Position numbers and translations under genes: made by a program. 64,000 nt of DNA, from assembly GCA_964247055.1 (NCBI GenBank), contig OZ176050.1:13268001-13332000 (forward strand), written 5' to 3'. Under the pieces are notes generated by a model that was given only the letters and a program-made list of their open reading frames with translations, searched no databases and had not been told where the DNA came from. The stretch comes from Paragordius varius (Eukaryota; Nematomorpha). Shown here one piece after another: positions 48,974 through 61,497 of this stretch (its first letter is position 1; each line of letters opens with the position of its first letter).

Positions 48974-49602
48974 AATTGTACTATTCCTTATAGTAGTTAG
49001 TTTATAAGAATAATTATCAGTTTATGAAAAATTTTAGAAGAAAGCGTATCACATAGCATTGTCATCAAAAATTAAATCAATGTTGTTCTTTTTATAAAGT
49101 CATCAATAATTAATAATTTTCGTTTATTTTACAAATTTATTGTCAAGTCGCCATTCCAACATATACACTTTTGTAATTCGTAGCACCCATATAAATCTTA
49201 TATATAAATATATATATTCAAAGAGGAAAGCTCTATTATTAATAATTCATAGATGTCTATGGATTCCTTGAATTTAACATATCATTACATTAAGTATATT
49301 AATAAATATTAAAAATGGAAACTTATTTCGTTAAATATTTATGTGTTAGATGTCGCATGCAATTTATCCCTTTAACTTGCATTTTTTATATAAAAATGCT
49401 TGTGACCACACCACAAGAAATCTATCTAAATTAAATTTTGGATGTTTTTAAACAAAATACTAAATTAATTTTTTAAAAAGGTTAGATGGGCTTTAAGGCT
49501 TCAATTTAGCCAAAACATCTGGAGGGATCAAAACTTAAAGACCCAAAACCAGATAATAAAATTTATCAACTGTAAATCAATTCACCGAAATCCTTAGATA
49601 TA

Positions 49603-50654
49603 TATTAGTAAAAAATGTAAGTTTTAAAAATTTATTATGTATATTATTTAATAAATTGTCCATCCGTTCCAAACATTTTGCCCGTTTCTCGGGTAGTATA
49701 TGAATGTCGTGCCAAATTTATTTTCTTATGCAGAAAACCATTCTTAGATAATATCTTACGTCTTTGGAATTATCAAAGTGTTGCTGTAGGGTGCCCCACT
49801 GATGCAAAATTGTGTTAATCAGATGGAGCCAGATGAGGAGAGCTCAGTGAATACTGAAATTTGTTTTTATCAAAACGATTAGGTGTCTTTCACCGGTTTT
49901 GCTGTGTGAGATGAAGCAGTTTCATATAGCAAAATGACTTTGCCCGGTTGTTTTTCGATCAATACATGGTTTTAATTACGCATTTGTTAGCGATAGTGTT
50001 GTATTAACAATTTCACGGGGCCTCAGCCGCTTTAGTCTCGCCAGACACAGTGCATGATTTCTTGCCGATTTGACATTGGTGTTGATTGACACACTTGGCA
50101 AGGTAATAGTCACGATTTGTCCGCTTTAGTTAACAATCACCCGTCCCAATTTGGTGCAAAAAGGATATCTTTTCGTGACTTTGAACTATTTTCGATTTGA
50201 TGTTCATTCAAATGGTGTAGGTACCGAGTTTATTGGTCTTCCCCATTGCTCGTAAACATCTAATAATTGTTTTTTTGTAGCACATGTAATGCTCCTGCCA
50301 ATTACCATTAAGTTGTTGGGTCATCATTTAATTACCTTTGCATTTGATCGGCTTCGTAGTTGTGCGGTCTACCTGAGCGCCCACATTCTTTCGCAAGATA
50401 TCATAACTTTAGAGATTTTAAACCATGTTTCACATCTGTTAATCAAAATATGTTCACCACAGGTTTCTGCCAGCAAACGATAACTTACAGCTGCTTTTTC
50501 TTCTAATGGCAATGCGTGCTGCAATTTCTTTTTCAGGCGCAATTGACATAATTAATGAATGATAAAAGTAAAGATACTAGTTATGAACTCAAATTATAAG
50601 TGTGTAAATTAATCGTCTGTGTACTGCTAACGTCTTCTCTTAGTTAAACCAGTA
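49603..50654 (-). mobile_element. Mariner remnant m3
   Basis: Shared mariner insertion upstream of gene copy C. The gene-proximal terminal repeat is shortened (the ACCGGTC motif seen in m1 and m2 is missing). The transposase is degenerate. Confidence 0.78.
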
Positions 50655-51119
50655 CCTACATATAAATAGGTAAAAAGCATTGAATCGGTTATATTTTACA
50701 AAAATTGAGCCGGATATAAATTATAACGTTTATTAAACGGTTATTTTTGAATTAAATTTTTTTAAATTAGATTTAGTATTCTATTTCAGATTCGACACAT
50801 TATTTTTATTATACCACCTTAAGTTTTAAAGTTGAAGAGAAAAGAATAAAAGCTTTTGAAATGTTCTGATGGAAGAAAATACATGGTATAACATGGAAGG
50901 ACAAAGGGAAAAATATCGATGTTGCAAACAAAATCAACACACAAACAACTGTTAAATTTGTTTATTTTGGACATATGATTTGAGGTTATTCTTTGGAAAA
51001 GGATATAATGTTAGGAAAACTAAATGGCAAGAGAATATGCTGAAGATGCATTGGCTGAATGTTTGAAATTTTATCACTTTCTATAAATCCCTGCAAAAAC
51101 TATCTCTAAAAGCCCATGT

Positions 51120-51359
51120 TAGAAGCGTACCTTGCATTTCTGGCGCCCAGTGCTTGAATCTGCGATGGCGCCCCATCCCCTCCATGCAACCCCTTGCATT
51201 TTAAAAAATAATCAAATTCAAACAGTACTCATAAATGGGTGATTTTTAATGTATTATTTAAAATAGTAACATTTAAATATTTATTTGGTTATAATCTGGC
51301 GCCCTTCAACTAAGGAGCCTGGTGAATTAAACCCCTCCCTTCCATTTGTTACGCCACTG
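51120..51359. mobile_element. Small hAT-like non-autonomous element, copy in unit C
   Basis: Counterpart of the element at 38,083-38,333, at the same position in the unit. It ends TTTGTTACGCCACTG and contains internal GGCGCC repeats. Confidence 0.55.
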
Positions 51360-52105
51360 CATGATAGAACCGACTGGAGGAAGTTTTGTAAGAAAGTGAT
51401 AAAGGTATATAATGAAAATCCAACGAAACAAGTTTTTTGCATTAATATATTTGGTTAGATAAAGGGATGAAGGCAAAAAAAATTTACATTCATTCAAAAA
51501 ATTCTCGAAATACCTTTATAATATTTTTCTTATAATTTTTATATTTATCATTTTATTTGTAGTATATTACATATAATCATAATTCTTATTCCTCAGTTTT
51601 AAATATGCGTACTTTATTTTTTAAAATCTAAATACACCAGACTAAATTTAAGTTAGGATTTTTACAAAACTACTGAAGGAAACAGTCCCAATTTAAATTT
51701 ATGCTTCTATCCTAATTAAAATTTATAAATATGCCAAAATATCTAAATAAAATTTTGTTATGAAAAAAAAGATCCATGTCAAACTACTTCGACGCCATTT
51801 TTATTTTACAATTTGCAAAATATCGTCATTTAATTTTGAGGGCGAATTAAAGCTAATTTTTAAATTACATCTAACATTGATAGAACTAGAAAAACAATTT
51901 ATTTTGTATTATTTTTTAATTTTACCATTTCACACATGTCACGTCAACTTTTTTACCTTTAGGTTTGGCTTAAAATAAGTTATATAAAGTATTTTTAAAT
52001 AAGTTTTTTTATTTTCAATTTGTTAATGTTATAAATGTGCATATTTTTGTCATGGTTTCAACATCTTCCATTTTTTTGAATTATTTAATTTTGGACAGGG
52101 CTTTT

Positions 52106-53292
52106 CTCATATGGACCAATTACCACAGCAGTTATAAATTTCATATTTCTCTCGTAAACCAAAAGCACTATGAGAATCCTGTTATATTTATCTATCATTT
52201 ACATATTTCATCAGATTTTTTAAGAGCAAATGTTTAAATCATTTTTGGTCAAAGTTAAATTTATTCAAAAAAATATCATTAAATCACATTCTTTATTTAT
52301 TATAATAAACAGTTTTTCAATACAATGATATATAGGAATAAATATCTACTCAAAATTTTGTTATGAACATCTATTCTGCCGGAGAAGTAGAATAAACACC
52401 TTTTTATGTAAAAATAATTCTTTAAGCCAAAGAGGGAAAAACCGTTTAAAATAAAATTATGCCTTTTTATAACATATGAAAAAAGTCTTTCAAATAATAT
52501 AGTGTCTATGCAAGCCTATCCGGTATTATAGTAATGTTAATGACGTCTTCCATTTTGAAATTATAAAACTGGTTTTTAGGGTTTTATACTTTGAATATAA
52601 AATTCATAAAAATCAAAAGTTATTGTGAAAAACACCGCCTTAAATGACAAATGATAATTTTTTACATTTTTTCTTTAATGGACTTTGAGGTGTCATATTT
52701 AAACGTAGTCTTAAAATGATTATAGTTTCTATACAAAATCTTTTATACGCCTAGTAACAAATAAAATCAAAATGACTGTTTATATTAGGCAAATAATATT
52801 TTCTTTCCACCTAATAATTTAGCTGAAAAGATTTTCAAGATTCGGGAAATTATGAAAAATACTGGAAAAATATTTTTGCTCTTATGTAATATATTTCAAC
52901 AATATTTTAAGTCTGTCAGTGTTTGAGGATATGCTTAATGTTGCACATTCTATACTAAGGGTAAAACTCCAGGAAATTTGTATATACTGTTTATATTAAT
53001 CCTAGAAGAAATACTCAAAAAAATTAATAAAATTATCATAACTTTCTAAAATGGAGCAAAGAATTTTTTATGAGTTAATATCCTGTGGAAAAGCAATATT
53101 AATACAGTGAGCTAACACAGGGTCTAATTAGGATACAACTCTCTTTATAAAAAATTTATCTTAAGATTAAAGCTTAATAAGCATGTATAGTCCTTTAATC
53201 TTTAATTTAATTTTATTTTTTTATTTTTAAACTTCGTTTTAGGGGTAAAATCTTTAATTTAAAAAGTGTAAAACTCAATTTTGGAATTTAAT
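52106..53292. other. Diverged fourth copy of the unit's gene-proximal flank, without a gene
   Basis: This stretch resembles the sequence found left of each membrane gene in units A-C. Shared phrases include TCTGCCGGAGAAGT near 52,375, ATGGACTTTGAGGTGTCATA near 52,676 and TAATTTAGCTGAAAAGATTT near 52,815. It most resembles unit A's flank (33,580-34,330). No membrane-gene sequence follows, so it looks like a truncated unit at the end of the tandem series. Confidence 0.6.
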
Positions 53293-53576
53293 TATAGTAA
53301 AACTAAAATATACGGACAAATGTAAAAATATAAAGACAAAATTTTTTTCAACCATAGCTTTTGAATCTTGATTTATTAAAATTAATATAATTGTTAATTT
53401 GAAAGTATGGAATAGAGATGTTTATTGGTAATTAAATATTTTATCATTGTAAATAAATCATTCAATATGGGAAAGATTTAGATTCAAAAATGTATGGTTG
53501 TATTTTGAAAAAAATATTTGTCTTATATTTTTACGTTTTGTCCGTATAATTTCAGTTTTACCTGTAATAATTATTA
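53293..53576. mobile_element. Tc1/mariner-like MITE, copy 3
   Basis: Same family as 15,778-16,055 and 23,797-24,079: left end with TATACGGACAAATGTAAAAA and ATAAAGACA, right end TTTTTACGTTTTGTCCGTAT with terminal CTGTA. It lies in the spacer of the giant inverted repeat. Confidence 0.72.
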
Positions 53577-53851
53577 CTAACTATATATAAAAATATCAGG
53601 AACGCAAATTAGACTCAGGATGCCAAGTCATGTAAATACTAGCATTTTTAAATATAATATTAGGAATCTAAGTATACGCCAGGTTAAAACAATTTTTTTG
53701 GGTAGTATTTATATCTTGCAAGGGGGCCCACAATTTATAGTTCGCCAGTTAATTAACCGCCACGTGCTCCCACACTGCATGTTTTAAAACTTTCTGGACT
53801 CTAAATTAAACCATTAATTTATATATCATACACGTAACAAGACACGTAAAT

Positions 53852-53924
53852 GCCCGGCTAGCTCAGTCGGTAGAGCATGAGGCTCTTAACCTCAGGGTCG
53901 TGGGTTCGAGCCCCACGTCGGGCG
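53852..53924 (+). tRNA. tRNA-Lys (anticodon CTT)
   Basis: A 73-nt cloverleaf without intron. The acceptor stem GCCCGGC pairs with GTCGGGC (one G-T), with discriminator G at 53,924. The D arm is GCTCAGTCGGTAGAGC, which contains the A-box. The anticodon stem TGAGG/CCTCA encloses CTCTTAA with anticodon CTT at 53,885-53,887. The T arm GTGGGTTCGAGCCCCAC contains the B-box GGTTCGAGCC. A T-rich terminator begins within 4 nt of the end. It has all features of a functional cytosolic tRNA-Lys and sits in the spacer of the giant inverted repeat. Confidence 0.97.
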
Positions 53925-54556
53925 CATTTTTTTATTTTTTGTACTTCATGTATCTATGGATTTATTTATAGACGCTATTAATTATCGACTTCATTAAATC
54001 TAACCAAATATTTAAATAATGTGGAAAACTTGGTTAATTGGGAGCTTGTAGTCGATTTATTGATTAAATAGAAATACTTCCTCCAGTCGGTTCTATCATG
54101 GCGGAGCTAGTTTTTGCAGAGATTTTTAGAAAGTCAGAAAATTCAACCAATACACCTTTGGCCTATTCCTCTCTTGCCATTTACTTTTCCTAACATTATA
54201 CCCTTTTCCAAAGAATAACCTCAAATTATTGGTTGTTTCGATATTTTTGCCACGCGTTGTTAGTGTGTTGATTTATGTTTGCATTATCGTTTAACTTTGT
54301 CCTCCCATGTTATACCAACTATCCTTAATTAAAATATTTCAAAAGCGTTTATTCTTTTCTCCACATCTTTTTTAAAGTTAAGGTGGTATAATGAAATTAC
54401 TGTAAATAAATCTGAAATAGAATACTAAATCTGGCAAAAAAATTAACTATTTTAAAATATAGTAACCGTTTAATAACTGATTTTATAATTTATATCCGGC
54501 TCAATTTTTGTAATTTATAACCGATTCAACGCTTTTTACTAGGTGTATTTAGTTTT

Positions 54557-55620
54557 TACTGGTTTAACTAAGAGACTTCAGCAGTACACAGACGATTAAT
54601 TTACACACTTACAATTTGAGTTCATCTTAAACTAGTATCTTTACTTTTATCATTCAGTGATTATGTCAATTGCCCCTGAAATAACAGCACGCATTGTCAT
54701 TAGAAGAAAAAGCAGCTGTAAGTTATAGTTTGCTAGCAGAAACCTGTGGACACACTCTATCAATTAACAGATGTAAAGCATGGTTAATCTCAAAAGTTAT
54801 GTAATCTTGCTAAAGAATGTGGGCGCTCACGTAGACCGCACAACTACGAAGACGATCGAATGCAAAGGTAATTAAATGATGACCCAACAACTCAATGGTA
54901 ATTGGCAGGAGCATTACATGTACCACAAAAAAACAATTGATTGATGTTTACGAGCAATGGGGAAGACCAATAAACTCGGTACCTACACCATTTGAATGAA
55001 CATCAAATCGAAAATAGTTCAAAGTCACGAAAAGACATCTTTTTTGCACCAAATTGGGAGGGGTGATGAAAAATGGCTCTTTTTGAAAATCCAAAAAATT
55101 GTGACTATTACCTTGCAAAGCCGGTCAATCCACACCAATGCCAAATCGCTTCGGCAAGAAATCATGCACTGTGTCTGGTGGGACCAAAGCGGTTGACGCC
55201 CCGTGAAATCGTTAATACAAAACTATCGCTGAATACCTAATCAAAACCATGTATTGATCGAAAAACAACCGGGCAAAGTGATTTTGCTATATGAAACTGC
55301 TTCATCTCACACAGCAAAACCGGTGAAAGACACCTTTTCGCTTTGATAAAAAATTTCAGTATTCGATGAGCTCTCCCCATCTGTCGCTATCCTAATACAA
55401 TTTTGCATCAATGGGGCACAGTAGAGCAACAACTCTTCTATAACTCCAAAGACGTAAGAAATTATCTGAAAGAATGGTTGTCTGCATAAGAAAATAAATT
55501 TGGCACGACATTCATATACTACCTGAGAAACGGGCAAAATGTTTGGAACGGATGGACAATTTATTAAATAATATACATAATAAATTTTTAAAACTTACAT
55601 TTTTTACTAAAAGACCGGTA
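54557..55620 (+). mobile_element. Mariner remnant m4 (inverted unit)
   Basis: Mariner copy 0.63 kb upstream of gene copy D, transposase on the plus strand. A frame at 54,996-55,196 shows HEKTSFLHQIGRGDEKWLF with the GDEKW block of the first catalytic Asp, and CVWWDQSG of the next conserved box. Further right are remnants of the second Asp block (SSHTAKPVKDT in another frame). Stops and shifts are many. Terminal repeats are TACTGGTTTAACTAAGAGAC at the left and AAAGACCGGTA at the right. Confidence 0.85.
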
Positions 55621-56252
55621 AAACCTATGAAGTATAAATCTAAGGATTTCGGAGTATTGATTTACAGTTGGTAAATTTTATTATCTGGTTTTGGGTCTTT
55701 AAGTTTTGATTCCTCGAGATTTTTTGGCTTAATTGAAGCCTGAAAGCCCATCTGACTTTTTTAAAAAATTAATTTGTTTAAAAACATCCATAATTTAAAA
55801 TTAGAGAGATTTCTTGTGGCGTGGTCACAAGCATATTTATATAAAAAATGCAAGTTGAAGGGATAAATTGCATGCGACATCTAACATATAAATATTTAAC
55901 GACTTTCCATTATTAATATTTATAAATATACTTAATGTAATGAAAATGTTAAATTGAAGGAATCCATAGACATCTATGAATTATTAATAATAGAGCTTTC
56001 CTCTTTGAATATATATATTTATATATAAGATTTATATGGGTGCTACGAATTACAAAAGTGTATATGTTGGAATGGCGACTTGACAATAAATTCGTAAAAT
56101 AAACGAAAATTATTAATTATTGATGACTTTATAAAAAGAACAACATTGATTTAATTTTTGATGACAATGCTATGTGATACGCTTTCTTCTAAAATTTTTC
56201 ATAAACTGATAATTATTCTTATAAACTAACTACTATAAGGAATAGTACAATT

Positions 56253-57227
56253 ATGGATTATGATTTAACTAGATTTTTGTACCATATTACATTTTTTGCA
56301 AACATCATATTCTTTGTATCGGAACCCGTGAAACGTATTGCCCGTAATTTTGTCAAAATATTCCTAATACATTCATCCGATTCTCAAGTGAGAAAATCCA
56401 AAAATATTCTTTCATCATATGGCCTTCCCTACAATAATGATTATACCAATTATCAAAACACAACATCAGAATCGTGCTACTATGATGAGGGAGATGATAA
56501 AAATGAACGTTTTTTATACCATACAAGGTATAAAATATTACATTTGTTACTTGTTTGTTACACAATTATCTATGCGATCATTGTGTTTGAATCGTTTCCC
56601 TCGACGTTGATGATCTTAAAGAAGGGTTTCGGCTCATATTGGACATTTGCCAGTCTAGTCGCCTATATGAATCAATGGGTGCTTCCAAACATCCTTGTAA
56701 TCGATGATATTTTGCGCATCAGGTCTCCATGCATGTATAGATTGAATTCTACGTCAAAGTATATAATTATTTTAGCCATTTTTTTCACCATCCTGGTATC
56801 GGCCCCATATATATTTTTCGTGGAAGATAAATCAACTGTACCCACCAGGGATAGCGGGCGTATAAGCGTTTTTTGGATTGCATCTTTAATGGTGTCAGGT
56901 TTGCAAAGATACGCTTTCTATACTTACTTGGTATTTATTGCGCTATTTGCGTTTTGCTATGTGCAAAAACTCCGACATTTTTTCAAGCATGAAAGTCAAG
57001 TTTTAAAATTTATAAAACCATATTATTATAACTGTATGGCTGTGGGATCAAATTCTTCGATACAAATTTATGGAGTTTTATTGAGTTATATAATTTGTCA
57101 TATGGATTACCATTATATGATTTATCATTTATTTTATGTTATTGTGCATTGGATGTTAGAAATGGAGATACTAGTTTTAATCATGAATTGGCTTACCCTT
57201 ATTTACCTTAATTTACATGGACAATAA
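56253..57227 (+). CDS. Multi-pass membrane protein, array copy D (inverted)
   Basis: Intact 324-residue paralogue on the plus strand. It is a mosaic. DYTNYQNTT near residue 65 and HESQVLKFIKPYYYN near 240 match copy B only. The loop FVEDKSTVPTRDSGRIS and LMILKKGF before the third span match copies A and C. The start MDYDLTRFLYH matches A. Given its position opposite copy C in the inverted repeat, it should resemble C most if simply duplicated, so later exchange with A/B-like copies is likely. Upstream, the conserved flank has a TATATATATTTATATATAAG tract about 225 bp before the ATG. Confidence 0.78.
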   Translation: MDYDLTRFLYHITFFANIIFFVSEPVKRIARNFVKIFLIHSSDSQVRKSKNILSSYGLPYNNDYTNYQNTTSESCYYDEGDDKNERFLYHTRYKILHLLLVCYTIIYAIIVFESFPSTLMILKKGFGSYWTFASLVAYMNQWVLPNILVIDDILRIRSPCMYRLNSTSKYIIILAIFFTILVSAPYIFFVEDKSTVPTRDSGRISVFWIASLMVSGLQRYAFYTYLVFIALFAFCYVQKLRHFFKHESQVLKFIKPYYYNCMAVGSNSSIQIYGVLLSYIICHMDYHYMIYHLFYVIVHWMLEMEILVLIMNWLTLIYLNLHGQ

Positions 57228-60200
57228 ATTTGATTTTTTTCATATAAAAATTTTGTTACTTAAATGTTCATATTTAATTATTATTCCATATATTTAATCT
57301 ATGAATACGCAAAGCGTAATTTATCCTTCCTCAGTTAAGTGCCATATGTAAAAATAAAAATATTTTTAGAAAAAACTTAAAACACGATTTTTTTTACAGC
57401 TAATTGGGAAACCTATTCAATCATTTATCAATAATATCATGTAGTACAAAGGGATCTAGAGAGTTTTTCTATTAAGCGATACTTGTTCTGAAATTAGGGT
57501 TATTTGAAAAAAAACAGCAATGTGAGGTAATATCCGGAAATATAATCATATATATTTTCGATCAAATTTAACCACTTTTTAACGTATCAAACTTAATATT
57601 AATTTTATAATAATTAAAACTTTTCTAAAAAATAAATAATCAAAAAATCATGGAAAATTATTGATAATTATTTAATTAAATTCCAAATAAAGTTTCGGTT
57701 CAAAAATTTATTGATAACATTTTGATAAAATATTTGGTTAAAAATAAAAAATAAAAAAATCAAATAAAAACGCTTTAAAATATTTAAGTTAGTTGACCCC
57801 TAATTAGCCCCTGTTTTAAATTTTGTTTTTTTCTTTAGAAATTTAGTCTAAAAATTTGCTTTTTGAAAAACTGAATTTAAAAGCAAATAAACGGTTTTTA
57901 TAAATCGGCCCTTAATGCTTTTGCCTTTATATAAAGTGTGCAAAATTTAAGATTTCCTCCTACTAGACTACACCACACTCAAAAAAATTATTGCAATATT
58001 TACGAAAATCAAAAAAATATCCTTCCATAATTGCTCGAATCTAGAAAATCTTTTCAGCTAAATTATTAGACGGAAATATTATTTGCCTAATAAAAACAGT
58101 CATCTTGATTTTATTTATAAAAGATTTTATAAATAGAAAATATCATCATCCTAAAACTATGTGAATGGGACTTCAAAGTCCATTAAAGAGAAAATGCAAA
58201 AAATTACCATTTGTCATTTAATAAGGCGCGGTTTTTGAAAATAACTTTTGATTTTCATGAATTCAATTATATGCAAATTATAAAACCCCAGAAACCAGTT
58301 TTATAATTTAAAAATGGATGTAAACTACATTGGTGGTATTATTAACCTAAATAGGCCTGCATAAATAATATTTGAAAGACTTTTTTATTTAATTGCACAA
58401 TTTCATTTAAAACGTTTTTTACCCTAAATTTGGCTGATTATTTTTACACAAGAAAGTGTTTATTTCACTTCTCCGGCAGAATAGATGTTAATAACAAAGT
58501 TTTGAGTATATATTTATTCCTATATCATTGTATTGAAAAACTGTTTTTGATAATATATAAAGAATGTGATATAAATTAATGATATTTTTTGGAATGAAGC
58601 ATTTTACTTTCATCAAAAATGATTTTAACACAACGTTTGCTCTTAAAAAATATCCTGTTGAAATATGTAATTCTAATAATTAAATGTATCAGCCTTCTCC
58701 TACAGTTTTTGGTTTTGATTACGAAAAGAAATAAGAATGTATTTGCTTTTGTGGTAATTGGTTCATAACAGAAAATGGCAAAATTTGAGCAGATTTTGCA
58801 ATATAAAAATTTTTTGCCGAAGACTGCTTTATTCCAAAAAGTATCACATCATACCCTATTTAAACAGAACAATTTCTTTACAAAATTTTAAATGTTAAAT
58901 CAGGGTTTTGGATCTAATATTTTATACCCGTCTAAAATGGGCATGTTTCTTAACACTTGGTACAACACTTTCATATCAGTCCTCCAATTCAAATTGGGGT
59001 CTATGGGAAACCCGGTCCTTTTTTATATTAATTATTTCTAAAAATATGGAACAAATTAAAACTATTGTAAAAGTTTGCTATTATATAACATTGATGCACA
59101 GAAATATATAAAAAGATCATTTTAAAAAAGCTTTATATCACTTATTTTATGGATAAACCCGAAAGTAAGAATCTAGCCTGCATGACATACCTTTTCACTT
59201 TTCCCTAGTTAACCTTTTAGAATAGTTTTATATTCCAATAAATAAACAAATTTAACAGTGACAATGACAATAGCACGGGGTACACCCCTTTGTACATTTG
59301 GTGAACCAATTGTCAGAATACCGTGAGCTATATAAGTATTTGGAAAAAACCTTTTAAAACTTTTCTAATAAAACTTTTTATGATTGCAAATGTTTGTATA
59401 TATATGTATGTATATAAAATATTATTGTGATTTAATTTTTTACTGTAAGTTAGTGTTATTAAATTTGCTTATTAGGAAAAAAAGGAATTAAAAAAAATAC
59501 CGTACATAACCTGCGCTTTGGAAAGAACATTATTGTTTGATTTTTGGAACAGAGGTTTGATAATAATTGAGTTGTTGATATGCGACAATAGTTTTAATTA
59601 AATGAAACGTTAACGACAAAAAACAATAATGATTTAACCGAGCACACGATAACCAAAATAAAATTCATAAGAATATATGGTTAAAAGATTATAAAAAATA
59701 GAATTTAGTAGAAAATGGTACTTATCTTTGATTTTCCTGTGGCATAGATACTGTTCCCCTAAACAACTGAAGTTTTACGGGTGACTCAACTTTATTAAAA
59801 AAGAATTCATTTCCGAGTATCGAAAAACTTCATCAGGGTAATAAGCCTCTTTGGATTGCACTCTTTACAAATAAGGAATCATCCATATCCCTAATGTAAA
59901 AGTATATAAAATGTATTTGATGGTTTTGGTGTGTTCTTCTCATATCCAAAAGGCAGACGATTTCGACCGAATCGCGAAAAGTCTACTTTATTCTGAGTAT
60001 ATATTTATTACAATTTTTTTTAATATAAAAAACATCCAAATTTAACAGTTGTTTGTGTGTTGATTTTGTTTGCACCATCGATGTTTTTCATTTTGTCCTT
60101 CCATGTTATACCATGTATTTTCTTCCATCAGAACATTTCAAAAGCTTTTATTCTTTTCTCTTCATCTATAAAACTTAAGGTGGTATAATGAAATTACTGT

Positions 60201-60356
60201 GTCAATAAATCTGAAATAAATAACTAAATCTGATAAAAAAATTAACTATTAAAAAATAGTAACCGTTTAATAAACGGCTTTTATAATTTATATCCGGCTC
60301 AATTTTTTTGTCAAATATCACCGGTTCAACGCTTTTTACTAGGTGCATTTAGTTTG

Positions 60357-61424
60357 TACTGGTTTAACTAAGAGACGTCAGCAGTACACAGACGATTAAT
60401 TTACACACTTACAATTTGAGTTCATCTTAAACTAGTATCTTTACTTTTATCATTCAGTGATTATGTCAATTGCCCCTGAAATAACAGCACGCATTGTCAT
60501 TAGAAGAAAAAGCAGCTGTAAGTTATAGTTTGCTGGCAGAAACCTGTGGACACACTCTATCAATTAACAGATGTAAAGCATGGTTAATCGCAAAAGTTAT
60601 GTAATCTTGCTAAAGAATGTGGGCGCTCAGGTAGACCGCACAACTACGAAGACGATCGAATGCAAAGGTAATTAAATGATGACCCAACAACTTAATGGTA
60701 ATTGGCAGGAGCATTACATGTACCACAAAAAAACAATTGATTGATGTTTACGAGCAATGGGGAAGATCAATAAACTCGGTACCTACACCATTTGAATGAA
60801 AATTAAATCGATAATAGTTCAAAGTCACGAAAAGACATCTTTTTTGCACCAAATTGGGATGGGTGATGAAAAATGGCTCTTTTTGAAAATCCAAAGGGAA
60901 AAATTGTGATTATTACCTTGCAAAGCCGATCAATCCACACCAATGCCAAATCGCTTCGGCAAGAAATCATGCACTGTGTCTGGTGGGACCAAAGCGGTTG
61001 ACGCTCCGTGAAATCGTTAATACAAAACTATCGCTGAATACCTAATCAAAACCATGTTTTAATCGAAAAACAACCGGGCAAAGTGATTTTGCTATATGAA
61101 ACTGCTTCATCTCACACAGCAAAACCGGTGAAAGACACCTTTTCGCTTTGATAAAAAATTTCAGTATTCGATGAGCTCTCCCCATCTGTCGCTATCCTAA
61201 TACAATTTTGCATCAATGGGGCACAGTAGAGCAACAACTCTTCTATAACTCCAAAGACGTAAGAAATTATCTGAAAGAATGGTTGTCTGCATAAGAAAAT
61301 AAATTTGGCACGACATTCATACACTACCTGAGAAACGGCCAAAATGTTTAAACGGATGGACAATTTATTAAATAATATACATAATAAATTTTTAAAACTT
61401 ACATTTTTTACTAAAAGACCGGTA
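60357..61424 (+). mobile_element. Mariner remnant m5 (outer right arm)
   Basis: Counterpart of m2 in the inverted arm but without m2's internal insertion. It is not followed by a membrane gene, because the arm is cut at 61,497 by a hAT end. The transposase is degenerate, with SSHTAKPVKDT-like and ERW-region remnants; it is nearly identical to m4 over most of its length. Confidence 0.82.
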
Positions 61425-61497
61425 AAACCTATGATGTATAAATCTAAGGATTTCGGAGTATTGATTTACAGTTGATAAATTTTATTATCTGGTTTTG

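Larger units (their letters stand above)
45958..52105. repeat. Repeat unit C of the membrane-gene array
   Basis: Same block order as A, with gene copy C, mariner m3, a small hAT-like element and a fold-back element (51,625-52,105). Its left part (45,958-47,998) is nearly identical to unit B's corresponding segment from about 39,900. It forms most of the left arm of the giant inverted repeat. Confidence 0.75.
42961..61497. repeat. Giant inverted repeat: arms 42,961-51,375 and 54,068-61,497
   Basis: Right-arm sequence is the reverse complement of the left in the same order: mariner m5 with m2, the 777-bp element in both, the gene flank (57,240-59,246 with 45,958-47,990), gene D with gene C, mariner m4 with m3, to a shared CCTCCAGTCGGTTCTATCAT at the inner end. 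The spacer of about 2.7 kb (51,376-54,067) holds the truncated unit, a MITE and the tRNA gene. The left arm alone has the LINE end, the insertion in m2 and the small hAT element. The right arm stops abruptly at 61,497 at a hAT end. Confidence 0.85.

Noticed and set aside
53852-53924. The tRNA as a tRNA-derived SINE head
   Set aside because: The cloverleaf is perfect, it is followed at once by a T-rich terminator, and no SINE body or tail follows.
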